NCBI GenBank assembly: GCA_029202405.1
Contig: CP119312.1
Location: 129,001-193,000, forward strand
Direction of reading: 5' to 3'
DNA from: Candidatus Devosia phytovorans
GTDB lineage: Bacteria; Pseudomonadota; Alphaproteobacteria; Rhizobiales; Devosiaceae
DNA length: 64,000 bases
The notes under the pieces are model-generated. The model was not told where the DNA came from. It did no database searches and saw only the letters and a list, made by a program, of their open reading frames with translations. This document shows, piece by piece, positions 50,974 to 59,358 of the stretch. The number at the start of each line of letters is the position of its first letter. Position 1 is the first letter of the stretch. Position numbers and translations under genes: made by a program.

Positions 50974-51732
50974 CTACCAGGGATAGGCTTGGTTGACCGA
51001 GCCGGTGAAGGTGCCAGTGGGGCTATCGCTGCCGAGGAGGGCAACGCGGACAGCTTCGGCGGCGCCCTGTTCGACGGTTTCGGTGCCTTCGTAATTGTTG
51101 AGGGCGGTGGCGGTGAAGCCGGGGGTCACGGCATTGACCCTGATCCCTTCGGCTTCAAGCTCGATGGCAAAGGCCAGGGTGATGGCATTGAGCGCGGTCT
51201 TGGAGGCGGCGTAGCCGGGGTTGAAGGTGGCTCGATAGGGATTGGGCGTCGAGTTGAAGGTCAACGAGCCGAGGCCGCTCGAGACATTGACGATGCTTGC
51301 GGCGGTGGATTTGCGCAGCAGGGGCACGAAGGCCTGGGTGACGGCGAGCACCCCGAAGACATTGGTCTCCCAGATGGTGCGCACTTCATCCACCGAGATC
51401 AACGTCGCCCGCGAGCGCTGGATATAGTCCGCCATGGTCTCGACCTCATGGGTGTTCGCACGGGAGATCGCGGCATTGTTGACGAGGATGTCGAGGCGGC
51501 CGAACTGCTGTTCGACCTGGGCGGCGGCGGCGCGGATCGAAGCCTCGTCCGTCACGTCGAGCTGGATGGGGTGGAGGTCGCCCTCGATGCCTTGAGCCGC
51601 TGCCTTGCCGCGATCGAGATTGCGCGAGGCGAGCAGCACGGTCAGGCCGCTGGCGGCGAGGTCGGTGGCGATCTGCAGGCCGATGCCCTGGTTGGCGCCG
51701 GTGACGAGTGCGATGCGTGAATGTTCAGTCAT
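50974..51732 (-). CDS. Short-chain dehydrogenase/reductase
   Basis: This 252-residue classical SDR has the Rossmann glycine motif TGANQGIGLQIA at the N-terminus, LVNNAAISRA, the catalytic serine in VNVSSGLGSL, and the YAASKTALNAIT active-site Y/K. C-terminal residues follow the SDR pattern VNAVTPGFTAT. Cofactor preference looks like NADP(H) because of the arginine after the second strand (ASRNLDRG). The ATG at 51732 is chosen. It is divergent from an AraC-family regulator with a palindrome between them. Substrate unknown. Confidence 0.93.
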   Translation of the reverse strand: MTEHSRIALVTGANQGIGLQIATDLAASGLTVLLASRNLDRGKAAAQGIEGDLHPIQLDVTDEASIRAAAAQVEQQFGRLDILVNNAAISRANTHEVETMADYIQRSRATLISVDEVRTIWETNVFGVLAVTQAFVPLLRKSTAASIVNVSSGLGSLTFNSTPNPYRATFNPGYAASKTALNAITLAFAIELEAEGIRVNAVTPGFTATALNNYEGTETVEQGAAEAVRVALLGSDSPTGTFTGSVNQAYPW

Positions 51733-51783
51733 GGTGGCTTGATCCTGTTCTTGATTGGCCGAACAGGAGATGGGCATGCGCTA

Positions 51784-51810
51784 TTGGACGTTCTATATTC
51801 AAACGTCCAA
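51784..51810. promoter_or_regulatory. Perfect inverted repeat between SDR and araC genes
   Basis: TTGGACGTT-N9-AACGTCCAA has 9-bp perfect arms, centred 18 bp apart. It lies 52 bp upstream of the SDR start and 23 bp ahead of the chosen AraC start at 51833. It is a likely operator for the divergent pair. Confidence 0.6.
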
Positions 51811-51832
51811 GCTTATGTCGAGATTGTCCAGA

Positions 51833-52780
51833 ATGACAGATCCCCTCGCGCAGATCGTTGGCCTGCTTCAGCCGGGTGCGCCGTTTTCCAAATGCGTCAC
51901 CGGTTCGGGGCCATGGCGGGTGCGGCGGACGCAGTCGCCCAATCCCTACTATGTAGCCGTGCTCAAGGGCAGCCTGCGCTACAGCGATCAGCGGAGCGGA
52001 GAGGTGATCATCAATGCGGGCGATTTCATCCTCATCCCTTCGGCACAGGACTTCATGATGTGGAGCGACATGCCCAGCGACGACAGCAATATGGTGGTGG
52101 ATCCGGTCATCCTGCCGGGCGGCGGCTATCGGGTGGGGAGCGTCGATGGACCGGTGGATATGCGGGCGCTGGTGGGTTACTGCATTTTCCAGTCCGAGGA
52201 TGCGACGTTGCTGTCGTCGCTGTTGCCCGAACTGGTGGTGGTACGGGGTGAGCATCGCCTTGCCATGCTGATGCAATTGCTGGGCGACGAGGCCATGGGC
52301 AGCAAGCCGGGGCGGGAAGTGGTCATGCAGCATCTGCTGGAAGTGCTGCTGATCGAAGCCCTGCGCTCCTCGGTCGAGGTCTGTGCTTCGCCTGGCCTCG
52401 TGCGTGGTCTTTCCGATGAACGGCTGGCGGTGGCGATCAGGGGCATGCATGCGCGGCCCGAACGCGGCTGGACAGTGGCCGAGCTGGCGCGCGAGGCGGC
52501 GCTGTCGCGCTCGGGTTTTTACGAGCGGTTCCAGGGTGCGGTGGGCATGGCGCCGATGGAATATCTGACGGCATGGCGTCTGGCGCTGGCCAAGGATCTG
52601 CTGCGCAAGCGGGAAGCAAGCGTCGCCGAAATTGCCCGGCAGGTTGGATATCGCTCCGCGAGTGCCTTCAGCGTCGCCTTCACGCGGGATGTGGGTGTGT
52701 CGCCGGCGCGCTATGCCCGCGACATGGCAGCGGCAGGGTCGAAACAGGCGGCGGAAGCCTTTGAAGGCGCCATCGCATGA
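51833..52780 (+). CDS. AraC family transcriptional regulator, cupin N-terminus
   Basis: This protein of 315 residues has an N-terminal cupin-type ligand domain (Cupin_6-like: YYVAVLKGSLRYSD, AGDFILIPSAQDFMMWS) and a C-terminal pair of AraC helix-turn-helix motifs (WTVAELAREAALSRSGFYERFQ; SVAEIARQVGYRSASAFSVAFTRDVGVSPARYAR in outline). It probably controls the divergent SDR gene. The start is uncertain: 51833 fits the family N-terminus, but AGGAGA lies ahead of an in-frame ATG at 51776, which would place the 51784-51810 palindrome inside the coding region. Confidence 0.9.
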   Translation: MTDPLAQIVGLLQPGAPFSKCVTGSGPWRVRRTQSPNPYYVAVLKGSLRYSDQRSGEVIINAGDFILIPSAQDFMMWSDMPSDDSNMVVDPVILPGGGYRVGSVDGPVDMRALVGYCIFQSEDATLLSSLLPELVVVRGEHRLAMLMQLLGDEAMGSKPGREVVMQHLLEVLLIEALRSSVEVCASPGLVRGLSDERLAVAIRGMHARPERGWTVAELAREAALSRSGFYERFQGAVGMAPMEYLTAWRLALAKDLLRKREASVAEIARQVGYRSASAFSVAFTRDVGVSPARYARDMAAAGSKQAAEAFEGAIA

Positions 52781-52905
52781 CGGCATTTTGCGCCAGTACT
52801 CGGCAAAACTGACGATGTCATATCCGCCAACTAGCAATCCGTTCGCGTGGTGACATGATAGAGGCAGTCGCGCGGCAGCCTACGTTCCCGACCGGCGCGA
52901 TCCTC

Positions 52906-52940
52906 AAGCGCCCCCTTTCCTCCAGGGGGCGCTTTTGCTT
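52906..52940 (+). terminator. Rho-independent terminator after araC
   Basis: A perfect 10-bp stem AAGCGCCCCC / GGGGGCGCTT with a 9-nt loop is followed by TTGCTTTTG. It is 126 bp after the AraC stop; the interval holds no gene and could be a 3' UTR or a small RNA. Confidence 0.85.
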
Positions 52941-53051
52941 TTGCCGGGTCGCGGCAACTTTCAGAACCTGTTTACCGCAATGCAAGCTTGGCTGGATTGA
53001 CGCACAGACAAGTAACCTTGCCTGGTCTAAGCAAGCTGCGCGCCTGCGAAT

Positions 53052-53126
53052 GGCCCTGTGGCGGAGAGTTACGCACGGGATTGCAACTCCTGGTACCCTT
53101 GGTTCAAGTCCAGGGCAGGGCCTCCA
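53052..53126 (+). tRNA. tRNA-Cys-like gene (anticodon GCA), atypical T-arm and D-loop
   Basis: The 75 nt fold as a cloverleaf. Acceptor GGCCCTG pairs with CAGGGCC (7 Watson-Crick pairs), then U73 and an encoded CCA. U8 is present; a 3-bp D-stem (GCG/CGC) closes an 8-nt loop GAGAGTTA. Anticodon stem CGGGA/TCCTG (one G-T pair) holds the loop TTGCAAC with GCA at 53083-53085. Variable loop GTAC. T-stem has six pairs (CCTTGG/CCAGGG) around a normal TTCAAGT loop. Canonical tRNAs have five T-stem pairs and GG in the D-loop; here one G is missing and the T-arm has one extra pair, giving a 13-bp acceptor/T branch (7/6, or 8/5 if T59 pairs with G115). U73 and GCA are the main CysRS identity elements. 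No clear promoter or terminator is seen. Confidence 0.62.
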
Positions 53127-53140
53127 GCGCTTCCCCTGAA

Positions 53141-53515
53141 CTATGCTTTGGTTTCGGCCGGATCGACGACGATGTCCTGACCGATGGAGTCGGGCACGGT
53201 GCCGTTGCGTTCGGCGCGGTCGCGATAAAGCGCGGCGCGGGCGAGCAACATCAGCGTCACCGGCGTGGTCAGAGAAACGAAGATTACGATCAGCACTTCA
53301 TGCAAAACCGGGCGGCCGCCATTGACCGAGAAATAGACGATCGAGGCCAGCAGCACGAAAATGGTGCCAAAGCTCGAGCCCAGGGTCGGGGCGTGGATGC
53401 GGAGGTAGAAGCTGTCGAAGCGCGCAAGCCCCAAGCACCCGAGGAGGGTGAGGCCGGAGCCGACGAGGGCGAAGACGCCAACGAGAATGGCGAGCCAGAG
53501 CGGGAGATCGCTCAT
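53141..53515 (-). CDS. mrpG: Mrp Na+/H+ antiporter subunit G
   Basis: This 124-residue membrane protein has three helices and the MnhG/PhaG motif DSFYLRIHAPTLGSSFGTIFVLLA (in outline). It is the last subunit of the Mrp complex, the multi-subunit cation/proton antiporter related to complex I. Starts at ATG 53515 overlapping the mrpF stop by 4 nt. A polar tail of about 25 residues follows the last helix. Confidence 0.94.
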   Translation of the reverse strand: MSDLPLWLAILVGVFALVGSGLTLLGCLGLARFDSFYLRIHAPTLGSSFGTIFVLLASIVYFSVNGGRPVLHEVLIVIFVSLTTPVTLMLLARAALYRDRAERNGTVPDSIGQDIVVDPAETKA

Positions 53516-53793
53516 TCGATCACCTCGCCGCGCATGAGGAATTTGGCGAGGGCTACGGTTGAGACAAAGCCGAGGATACCGATGACCAGCGCGGCCTCGA
53601 AATAGACATTGGAGCCAACGCGGATGCCGAAGAGCACGAGCATCAGCATGGCGGCCAGATAGAAGGCGTCGAGCGCCAGGATGCGGTCCTGCGCGCGCGG
53701 GCCGCGGATCATGCGCGTGGTGGCGGCGATCATCGCGCCGGCCAGCATGATCTGGGAGAGCAGCAGGGTCCAGTGGAGCACGGCTTCGCTCAT
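53512..53793 (-). CDS. mrpF: Mrp Na+/H+ antiporter subunit F
   Basis: This 93-residue three-helix protein has the MrpF pattern RMIRGPRAQDRILALDAFYLAAMLML (in outline). Overlaps mrpE and mrpG by 4 nt on each side, a fully coupled operon. Confidence 0.93.
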   Translation of the reverse strand: MSEAVLHWTLLLSQIMLAGAMIAATTRMIRGPRAQDRILALDAFYLAAMLMLVLFGIRVGSNVYFEAALVIGILGFVSTVALAKFLMRGEVIE

Positions 53794-54290
53794 TGGAAGA
53801 TCTCCAGCAGCAGGCTTTCGTAGCGGTTCTTGATGAGGTCGATCCAGGCCTGTTCGTCGACCAGATCAAGCACGTGGATCAGCACGGTACCGCGGGCGGC
53901 GTCATATTCGAGCCAGGCCGAGCCTGGCGTGGCGGTAATGATGCAGGCAAGGATTGCGAGGGCCGAACGGTCACGCAGTTCGAGCGGCAGGACGAGAAAG
54001 CCCGAGGTCTGTTCGCGGCGATGACCCTGCAGCGTAATCCAGGCGACGGCCATGTTGGAGCGCAGCACGTCGACGGCGACCAGCGCCATGAGCTGGATGA
54101 TCCGGTGCGGCGCGCGGATGCGCGGGCGCTCGGGTTGCAGCGCGTCGAGCGCCTTGCCGGCAAAGAGGGCGATGACCGAGCCGAGCAGGATATGGCCCAG
54201 ACCCATGGACGATTGCAGCAGCAGCCAGAAGATCAAAAGGCTCAGCGACAGCAGCGGATAGGGCAGCACGGTTCTGGCGATTGTCCTCAT
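53790..54290 (-). CDS. mrpE: Mrp Na+/H+ antiporter subunit E
   Basis: This 166-residue protein has two or three N-terminal helices and a soluble C-terminal part typical of MrpE. Recognisable segments are LPYPLLSLSLLIFWLLLQSS, VDVLRSNMAVAWITLQG, and ACIITATPGSAWLEYDAARGTVLIHVLDL in outline. Overlaps mrpD and mrpF by 4 nt. Confidence 0.93.
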   Translation of the reverse strand: MRTIARTVLPYPLLSLSLLIFWLLLQSSMGLGHILLGSVIALFAGKALDALQPERPRIRAPHRIIQLMALVAVDVLRSNMAVAWITLQGHRREQTSGFLVLPLELRDRSALAILACIITATPGSAWLEYDAARGTVLIHVLDLVDEQAWIDLIKNRYESLLLEIFQ

Positions 54291-55906
54291 GGCGTCACCG
54301 CTCCGACCACGGTCGAGCCCAGGATATTGCCGATCTCGGTGGCGGGAGAGTGGAGGTTCTCTGCCAGGGCATACATATAGTCCATGGTTGGCCCGGCCAT
54401 GATGGTGAGGATCACGGTCAGGGTCAGCAGCATGACGATGGGCGCGATTTCGATCAGCCGCACGGGGGCGGGGCTGTCGGACATGGTGGCCCAGAAGGTG
54501 CTGATGCCGGTACGGGTCAGCGAGACCAGGGCGGCAAAGCCGGCAAATATCATCAGGCCGGCGAGGGTCCAGGCGGCCGGAGTGATGACTGCGGGCGCTT
54601 CAAGGCCGCCAGGGTTGAACAGGGCCGAGATGATGGCAAATTTGGCGAGGAATCCGGCCAGGGGCGGGAAGCCGGCGAGCAGCAGCACGCAGGCGGCGAA
54701 GCTGATGCCCAGGATCGCCAGGGCGCCGGGGATGGCGAGCCCGATTTCGTCGACTTCGCTTTCTTCCTCGTCATCGCCATAGGCTTCGAGCGTGATGGCC
54801 AGCACGTCGGCACCGGCGATACGGATGCGTTCGAGCAGTTCGACGATGAGGAAGAAGGCGCTGACGGCCAGGGTCGAGACGACCAGGTAATAAAGCGCGC
54901 CGCCGGTGACGAAGGGATTGCCCATGCCAATGGAGGCCAGCAGCGTGCCCGAGGAAATCAGCACGCAATAGCCGGCAAGGCGGCCAATGGTCTGGGAGGC
55001 GAGGACGCCGATGGCGCCGAAGGCGATGGTCGCCATGCCGCCAACCAGAAGGACCGTATGGCCAAGGCCTGCCGAAGCGCCGGCTTCAAGGCCGAAGGCG
55101 AGGGTCGAGAGGCGCAGTACGGCATAGATGCCGACCTTGGTCATGATGGCGAATATGGCCGCGACGGGGGCGCTGGCGGCGGCATAGGTGGTGGGTAGCC
55201 AGAAGCCGAGCGGCCACATGCCGGCTTTGAGCAGGAAGGCGAGGCCAAGGAAGGCGGCGCCTGCTTCGAGCAGGCCGCGGTCGAGCTCGGGAATGGTCGC
55301 GACCTTGTTGGCAAGGTCCGCCATGTTGAGCGTGCCGGTGACGCCATAGATGAGCGCGGCGCCAATCAGGAAGAGGAAGGACGCGCCGAGGTTCACCGCG
55401 ACATAATGCAGTCCCGCCTTGATGCGGGCGAGGCCAAGGCCATGTAGCGCCAGGCCATAGGAGGCGGCCAGCATCACTTCGAAGAAGACGAAGAGATTGA
55501 AGATGTCGCCGGTGAGGAAGGCGCCGTTGAGCCCCATCAGCAGGAACTGGAAGAGCGTGTGGAAGCTCGGGCCCATGGCGTGCCAGCGGGCGAGCGAATA
55601 GATCAGCGCGGAGGTGCCCAGGATGGACGTCAGCAGCACCATCAGGGCCGACAGGCGGTCGGCGACGAGCACGATGCCGAAGGGCACGGGCCAGTTTCCG
55701 AGCGGATAGGTGATGGCCTCGATGCCATTGTCAGCGGAGGCCGTCAGAACCATCTGCACGCCGATGACGACGAGCATCAGTGTGGCGACCACGTTGATAT
55801 AGGCCTTGGCGGCGCGCTGGCGGTCATCCATCAGCAGCATGGCGGCGCCGGTGGCGAGCGGCAGCAGGATGGGCAGGACGGAGAGGTGATCGAGCAACAT
55901 GGTCAT
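54287..55906 (-). CDS. mrpD: Mrp Na+/H+ antiporter subunit D
   Basis: This protein of 539 residues has about 14 helices and is homologous to the NuoL/M/N proton-pumping subunits. The lysine/glutamate pair and histidine-rich helices are present, e.g. FVFFEVMLAASYGLALHG and LKAGMWPLGFWLPTTYAAASAPVAAIFAIMTKVGIY in outline. An acidic cytoplasmic loop (YGDDEEESEVDE) is unusual and may be regulatory. The ATG at 55906 lies 1 nt after the mrpC stop. Confidence 0.94.
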   Translation of the reverse strand: MTMLLDHLSVLPILLPLATGAAMLLMDDRQRAAKAYINVVATLMLVVIGVQMVLTASADNGIEAITYPLGNWPVPFGIVLVADRLSALMVLLTSILGTSALIYSLARWHAMGPSFHTLFQFLLMGLNGAFLTGDIFNLFVFFEVMLAASYGLALHGLGLARIKAGLHYVAVNLGASFLFLIGAALIYGVTGTLNMADLANKVATIPELDRGLLEAGAAFLGLAFLLKAGMWPLGFWLPTTYAAASAPVAAIFAIMTKVGIYAVLRLSTLAFGLEAGASAGLGHTVLLVGGMATIAFGAIGVLASQTIGRLAGYCVLISSGTLLASIGMGNPFVTGGALYYLVVSTLAVSAFFLIVELLERIRIAGADVLAITLEAYGDDEEESEVDEIGLAIPGALAILGISFAACVLLLAGFPPLAGFLAKFAIISALFNPGGLEAPAVITPAAWTLAGLMIFAGFAALVSLTRTGISTFWATMSDSPAPVRLIEIAPIVMLLTLTVILTIMAGPTMDYMYALAENLHSPATEIGNILGSTVVGAVTP

Positions 55907-55907
55907 C

Positions 55908-56246
55908 TCAGCGCTGCTCCCTGCCATCGACATGGTCGGTACCGGTCACGCCGCGGGCGGCGAGCAGCACGACCAGGAACAGCGCCGTCATGGCAAAGCC
56001 GATGACGATGGCGGTAAGCACCAGGGCCTGGGGCACGGGGTCGGTAAACTGGGTCGGATCGATCTCGCCATTGGTCACCACGGGAGCGGCGCCGGTCATC
56101 AGGCGGCCCATGGAGAAGATGAAGAGATTGACCGCATAGGACAGCAGCGACAGGCCGATGATGACCTGAAAGGTGCGCGGGCGCAGCATCAGATAGACGC
56201 CGCAGGAGGTCAGGACACCGATGCCGATTGCGAGGATGAGTTCCAT
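55908..56246 (-). CDS. mrpC: Mrp Na+/H+ antiporter subunit C
   Basis: This 112-residue three-helix protein is related to NuoK. It has LAIGIGVLTSCGVYLMLRPRTFQVIIGLSLLSYAVNL in outline and the DPVPQALVLTAIVIGFAMTAL signature. The start overlaps the mrpA stop as TGATG. Confidence 0.95.
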   Translation of the reverse strand: MELILAIGIGVLTSCGVYLMLRPRTFQVIIGLSLLSYAVNLFIFSMGRLMTGAAPVVTNGEIDPTQFTDPVPQALVLTAIVIGFAMTALFLVVLLAARGVTGTDHVDGREQR

Positions 56247-59188
56247 CAGCTGTTCTCCACCGGTGCGTCGGCCGAGACTTCGGCCTGCTTGATCGGGGCG
56301 GGCGTGCGCGCCGCCTTGGGCGAGCGGACCGACTGGTGGGCAAGGGCGATGAGGATCAGCACGGTGGCGCCGACCACGAGGCTGAAGACGCCAAGGTCAA
56401 AGATCAGCGCCGAGGCCATGGGCACGCGGCCGATGTAGGGAATCTCGGCGTATTGGAAGGCCGTGGTCATGAAGGGATAGCCGAAGGCCAGCGAGGCGAG
56501 ACCGACCAGCATGGCCACGAGCAGGCCCGAGCCGATCCAGCGCACGGGCAGGATGCGCAGGCGATCCTCGACCCAGCGGGTGCCGCCGGCCATATATTGC
56601 AGGATAAAGCCGATGGACATGACGATGCCAGCGGCAAAGCCGCCACCGGGCTGGTCGTGACCGCGCAGGAACAGATAGGCCGCGAGCACGATGATGACCG
56701 GGAACATCCAGTTCATGATGACGGCGGGAATCATCAGATATTCATTGACGGTGTCGCCGGGATTGCGCTCGGGGACACGGGCATCGAACTCGCTCTGGAT
56801 GCGCTGCTGTTCGGTCTTGCCGACGGATTCCTTGGCCGGGCGGAAGCGGCGCAGCACGGCAAAGACAGTCAGCGCGACAATGCCGAGCACGGTGATTTCG
56901 CCCAGCGTGTCGAAGGCGCGGAAGTCAACCAGCATGACGTTGACCACATTGGTGCCGCCGCCGAGCTTGTAGGCGTTTTCGAGGAAATATTCCGAAATGC
57001 CCTCGGGAATCTTTCGTGTCATGACGGCATAGGCGACCACGGTCATGCCCATGCCGGCGAGAACGGCCAGCACGATATCGCGGTAGCGGCGGATGCGAGC
57101 CTTGCGGACCAGGTTCTCGTCGCTCATGTCCTCGACGCGCTTGGGCAGCCAGCGCAGTCCGAGCAGGATCAGAACCGTGGTGGCGATCTCGACCAGCAAC
57201 TGGGTGATGGCCAGGTCGGGCGCCGAGAACCAGACGAAGGTGATGCAGGTCACAAGACCAGCGCCGCCGAGCAGGACGAGGGCGACAAGGCGGTGGAACT
57301 TGGCCTGGTGCGTCGCGGCCACCGCGCAGGTGATGCCGATGGCCCAGAGCAGGGCAAAGGCCGGATCGAAATCGCCGAGCTGCAGGTCAATGCCGCCCAG
57401 ACGTCCGAGCAGCAGGCTGGCTGGCAGAACCAGCGCCAGGAAGAACATCAGGAACAGCTGCGGTTGCAGGCGGCGGGTGCCGAAAGTGGCTTCAAGCTTG
57501 CGCGCCCACTTGCTGGTGATGGTCAGCATGATGCGCTCGAAGATGCGCTGTCCCTTGAGCTGGCGGATCAACGGCGGGCCATCGACACCCTTGGCGAGAT
57601 AGCCGTAGAGCGCCCAGTAAAGCAGGACGCCACCGACCAGCGCCACGCCACTCATCAGCAGGGCATTGTTCCAGCCGTGCCAGACCGAGAGGCTGTAATA
57701 GGGCGTGTCGGGGCCGGTGATGGAGAGCACGGCCGCGGCCAGGTAGGGGCCGATGGTGATCGAGGGAATGACGCCGACAAGCAGGCAGGCCAGCACCAGG
57801 ATTTCGATCGGGCGGCGCATCAGGGCCGGGGGCTCATGGGGTTCGTGGGCAAGGTCGGTCGGCTTGGGGCCGAAGAAGACGCCATGCACGAAGCGGAGCG
57901 AATAGGTCACGGCAAACATGCCGGCGATGGTGGCGCCGATCGGCAGGGCATAGTTGACGAAGGGATTGGCGTCGCGCTCGGCCACTTCGGCAAAGAACAT
58001 TTCCTTGGAGAGAAAGCCGTTGAGCAGGGGTACGCCAGCCATGGCCGCCGAAGCCACCATGGCGAGGGTGGCCGTGAAGGGCATGAAGCGGAAGAGGCCG
58101 GACAGCTTTCTGATGTCGCGCGTGCCGGTCTCGTGGTCGATGATGCCGGCGGCCATGAACAGCGAGGCCTTGAAGGTGGCATGGTTGGCGATGTGGAAGA
58201 TCGCGGCAACCGTGGCCAGAGGCGTCGACATGCCGAGCAGGGTCGTGATCAGGCCGAGATGGCTGATGGTCGAATAGGCGAGCAGGCCCTTGAGGTCAGT
58301 CTGGAAAATGGCGGCATAGGCGCCAAAGATCAGCGTCGAGAGGCCGGCGAAGGTGACGATCCAGAACCAGGCATCGGTGCCGGCAAGCACCGGCCAGAAG
58401 CGAACCAGCAGGAAGACGCCGGCCTTCACCATGGTGGCCGAATGCAGATAGGCCGAGACCGGGGTCGGGGCGGCCATGGCGTGCGGCAGCCAGAAATGGA
58501 AGGGGAATTGCGCGCTCTTGGTCAGGGCGCCGAGCAGCACCAGCAGCAGGGCCGGCAGGTAGAGCGGATGCTCGCGGATCATGTCGCCGGAGGCGAGCAC
58601 CACGTCGAGATCATAGCTGCCGACGATCTGGCCGATGATCAGCATGCCGACGAGCAGGCCGAGGCCACCCAGACCGGTGACGGTCAGCGCCATGCGGGCG
58701 CCGTCGCGGGCCTGGGCGAGGTGGAACCAGTAGCCGATCAGCAGGAAGGAGGTGATCGAGGTCAGTTCCCAGAAGATCACCAGCTGGATGATATTGCCCG
58801 AGAGCACCAGGCCCATCATCGAGCCCATGAAGGCGAGGAAGAAGGCGAAGAAGCGCGGGACCGGGTCCTTGGGGGACATGTAGTAGCGCGCATAGAGCAC
58901 GACGAGCAGGCCGACGCCGGCGACCAGCATGCCGAAGAGCCAGGAGAAGCCATCGAGGCGCAGGATCAGGTTTAGGCCGAGGGCCGGGATCCAGGCGATT
59001 TCCTGCCGCACCACGCCGCCCTCGGCGACCTGGGGGAAGAGGTAGATCATGACCGCGATGCCGAATACGGCGACGCTTCCTGCCAGCCAGGCTTCTGCAT
59101 TGCGCGCATTCTGCGGAAGAACCGCTGCCAGGAGGGCAGCTCCGAATGGCAGGAACAATGCAAGTGTCAGCAAGAATGATGGCGTCAT
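56246..59188 (-). CDS. mrpA: Mrp Na+/H+ antiporter subunit A, fused with the MrpB domain
   Basis: This 980-residue membrane protein is the largest Mrp subunit, homologous to NuoL/ND5 at its N-terminus (about 14 helices: FWELTSITSFLLIGYWF, LTKSAQFPFHFWLPHAMAAPTPVSAYLHSATMVKAGVFLL in outline, HLGLITTLLGMSTPLATVAAIFHIANHATFKASLFM). The C-terminal third carries MrpA-C and MrpB parts, including the second MrpB-type block (IPAVIMNWMFPVIIVLAAYLFLRGHDQPGGGF in outline). This fused AB form is the type known from Sinorhizobium PhaAB. ATG 59188 chosen; GTG 59203 is in frame. Probable role: Na+ or K+ tolerance and pH homeostasis. Confidence 0.94.
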   Translation of the reverse strand: MTPSFLLTLALFLPFGAALLAAVLPQNARNAEAWLAGSVAVFGIAVMIYLFPQVAEGGVVRQEIAWIPALGLNLILRLDGFSWLFGMLVAGVGLLVVLYARYYMSPKDPVPRFFAFFLAFMGSMMGLVLSGNIIQLVIFWELTSITSFLLIGYWFHLAQARDGARMALTVTGLGGLGLLVGMLIIGQIVGSYDLDVVLASGDMIREHPLYLPALLLVLLGALTKSAQFPFHFWLPHAMAAPTPVSAYLHSATMVKAGVFLLVRFWPVLAGTDAWFWIVTFAGLSTLIFGAYAAIFQTDLKGLLAYSTISHLGLITTLLGMSTPLATVAAIFHIANHATFKASLFMAAGIIDHETGTRDIRKLSGLFRFMPFTATLAMVASAAMAGVPLLNGFLSKEMFFAEVAERDANPFVNYALPIGATIAGMFAVTYSLRFVHGVFFGPKPTDLAHEPHEPPALMRRPIEILVLACLLVGVIPSITIGPYLAAAVLSITGPDTPYYSLSVWHGWNNALLMSGVALVGGVLLYWALYGYLAKGVDGPPLIRQLKGQRIFERIMLTITSKWARKLEATFGTRRLQPQLFLMFFLALVLPASLLLGRLGGIDLQLGDFDPAFALLWAIGITCAVAATHQAKFHRLVALVLLGGAGLVTCITFVWFSAPDLAITQLLVEIATTVLILLGLRWLPKRVEDMSDENLVRKARIRRYRDIVLAVLAGMGMTVVAYAVMTRKIPEGISEYFLENAYKLGGGTNVVNVMLVDFRAFDTLGEITVLGIVALTVFAVLRRFRPAKESVGKTEQQRIQSEFDARVPERNPGDTVNEYLMIPAVIMNWMFPVIIVLAAYLFLRGHDQPGGGFAAGIVMSIGFILQYMAGGTRWVEDRLRILPVRWIGSGLLVAMLVGLASLAFGYPFMTTAFQYAEIPYIGRVPMASALIFDLGVFSLVVGATVLILIALAHQSVRSPKAARTPAPIKQAEVSADAPVENS

Positions 59189-59358
59189 TATCGCGCGGGG
59201 CACCTTCGGATGGCGAAATGTGGGTAAGCGGGCACTCCAGGAGTGTCGCTATACCCGTTGTGGTGTCTGACTCGCGATTTCGCAACCCCGAATAGTGTCG
59301 AGGTTCAGAAAATCTCGGTTATCGCCGTGAGTTGGATTGTCGCGGCTGCCAGGGATGT

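Noticed and set aside
52781..52940. SRP RNA, 6S RNA or tmRNA
   Set aside because: I looked for the SRP tetraloop helix, a long 6S-type duplex and a tmRNA acceptor end and found none.
52988..53605. A 205-codon plus-strand frame crossing the tRNA-like gene and mrpG
   Set aside because: Overlaps a cloverleaf and a conserved membrane-protein gene, with no ribosome binding site or motif of its own.
56336..58975. An 879-codon plus-strand frame opposite mrpA
   Set aside because: Low-complexity G/D/E/H/Q composition without motifs; the minus-strand mrpA is complete.
59204..59358. Possible sigma-54 promoter upstream of mrpA, expected from the adjacent NtrC-type regulator
   Set aside because: No GG-N10-GC pair close to the consensus on the minus strand of this gap.
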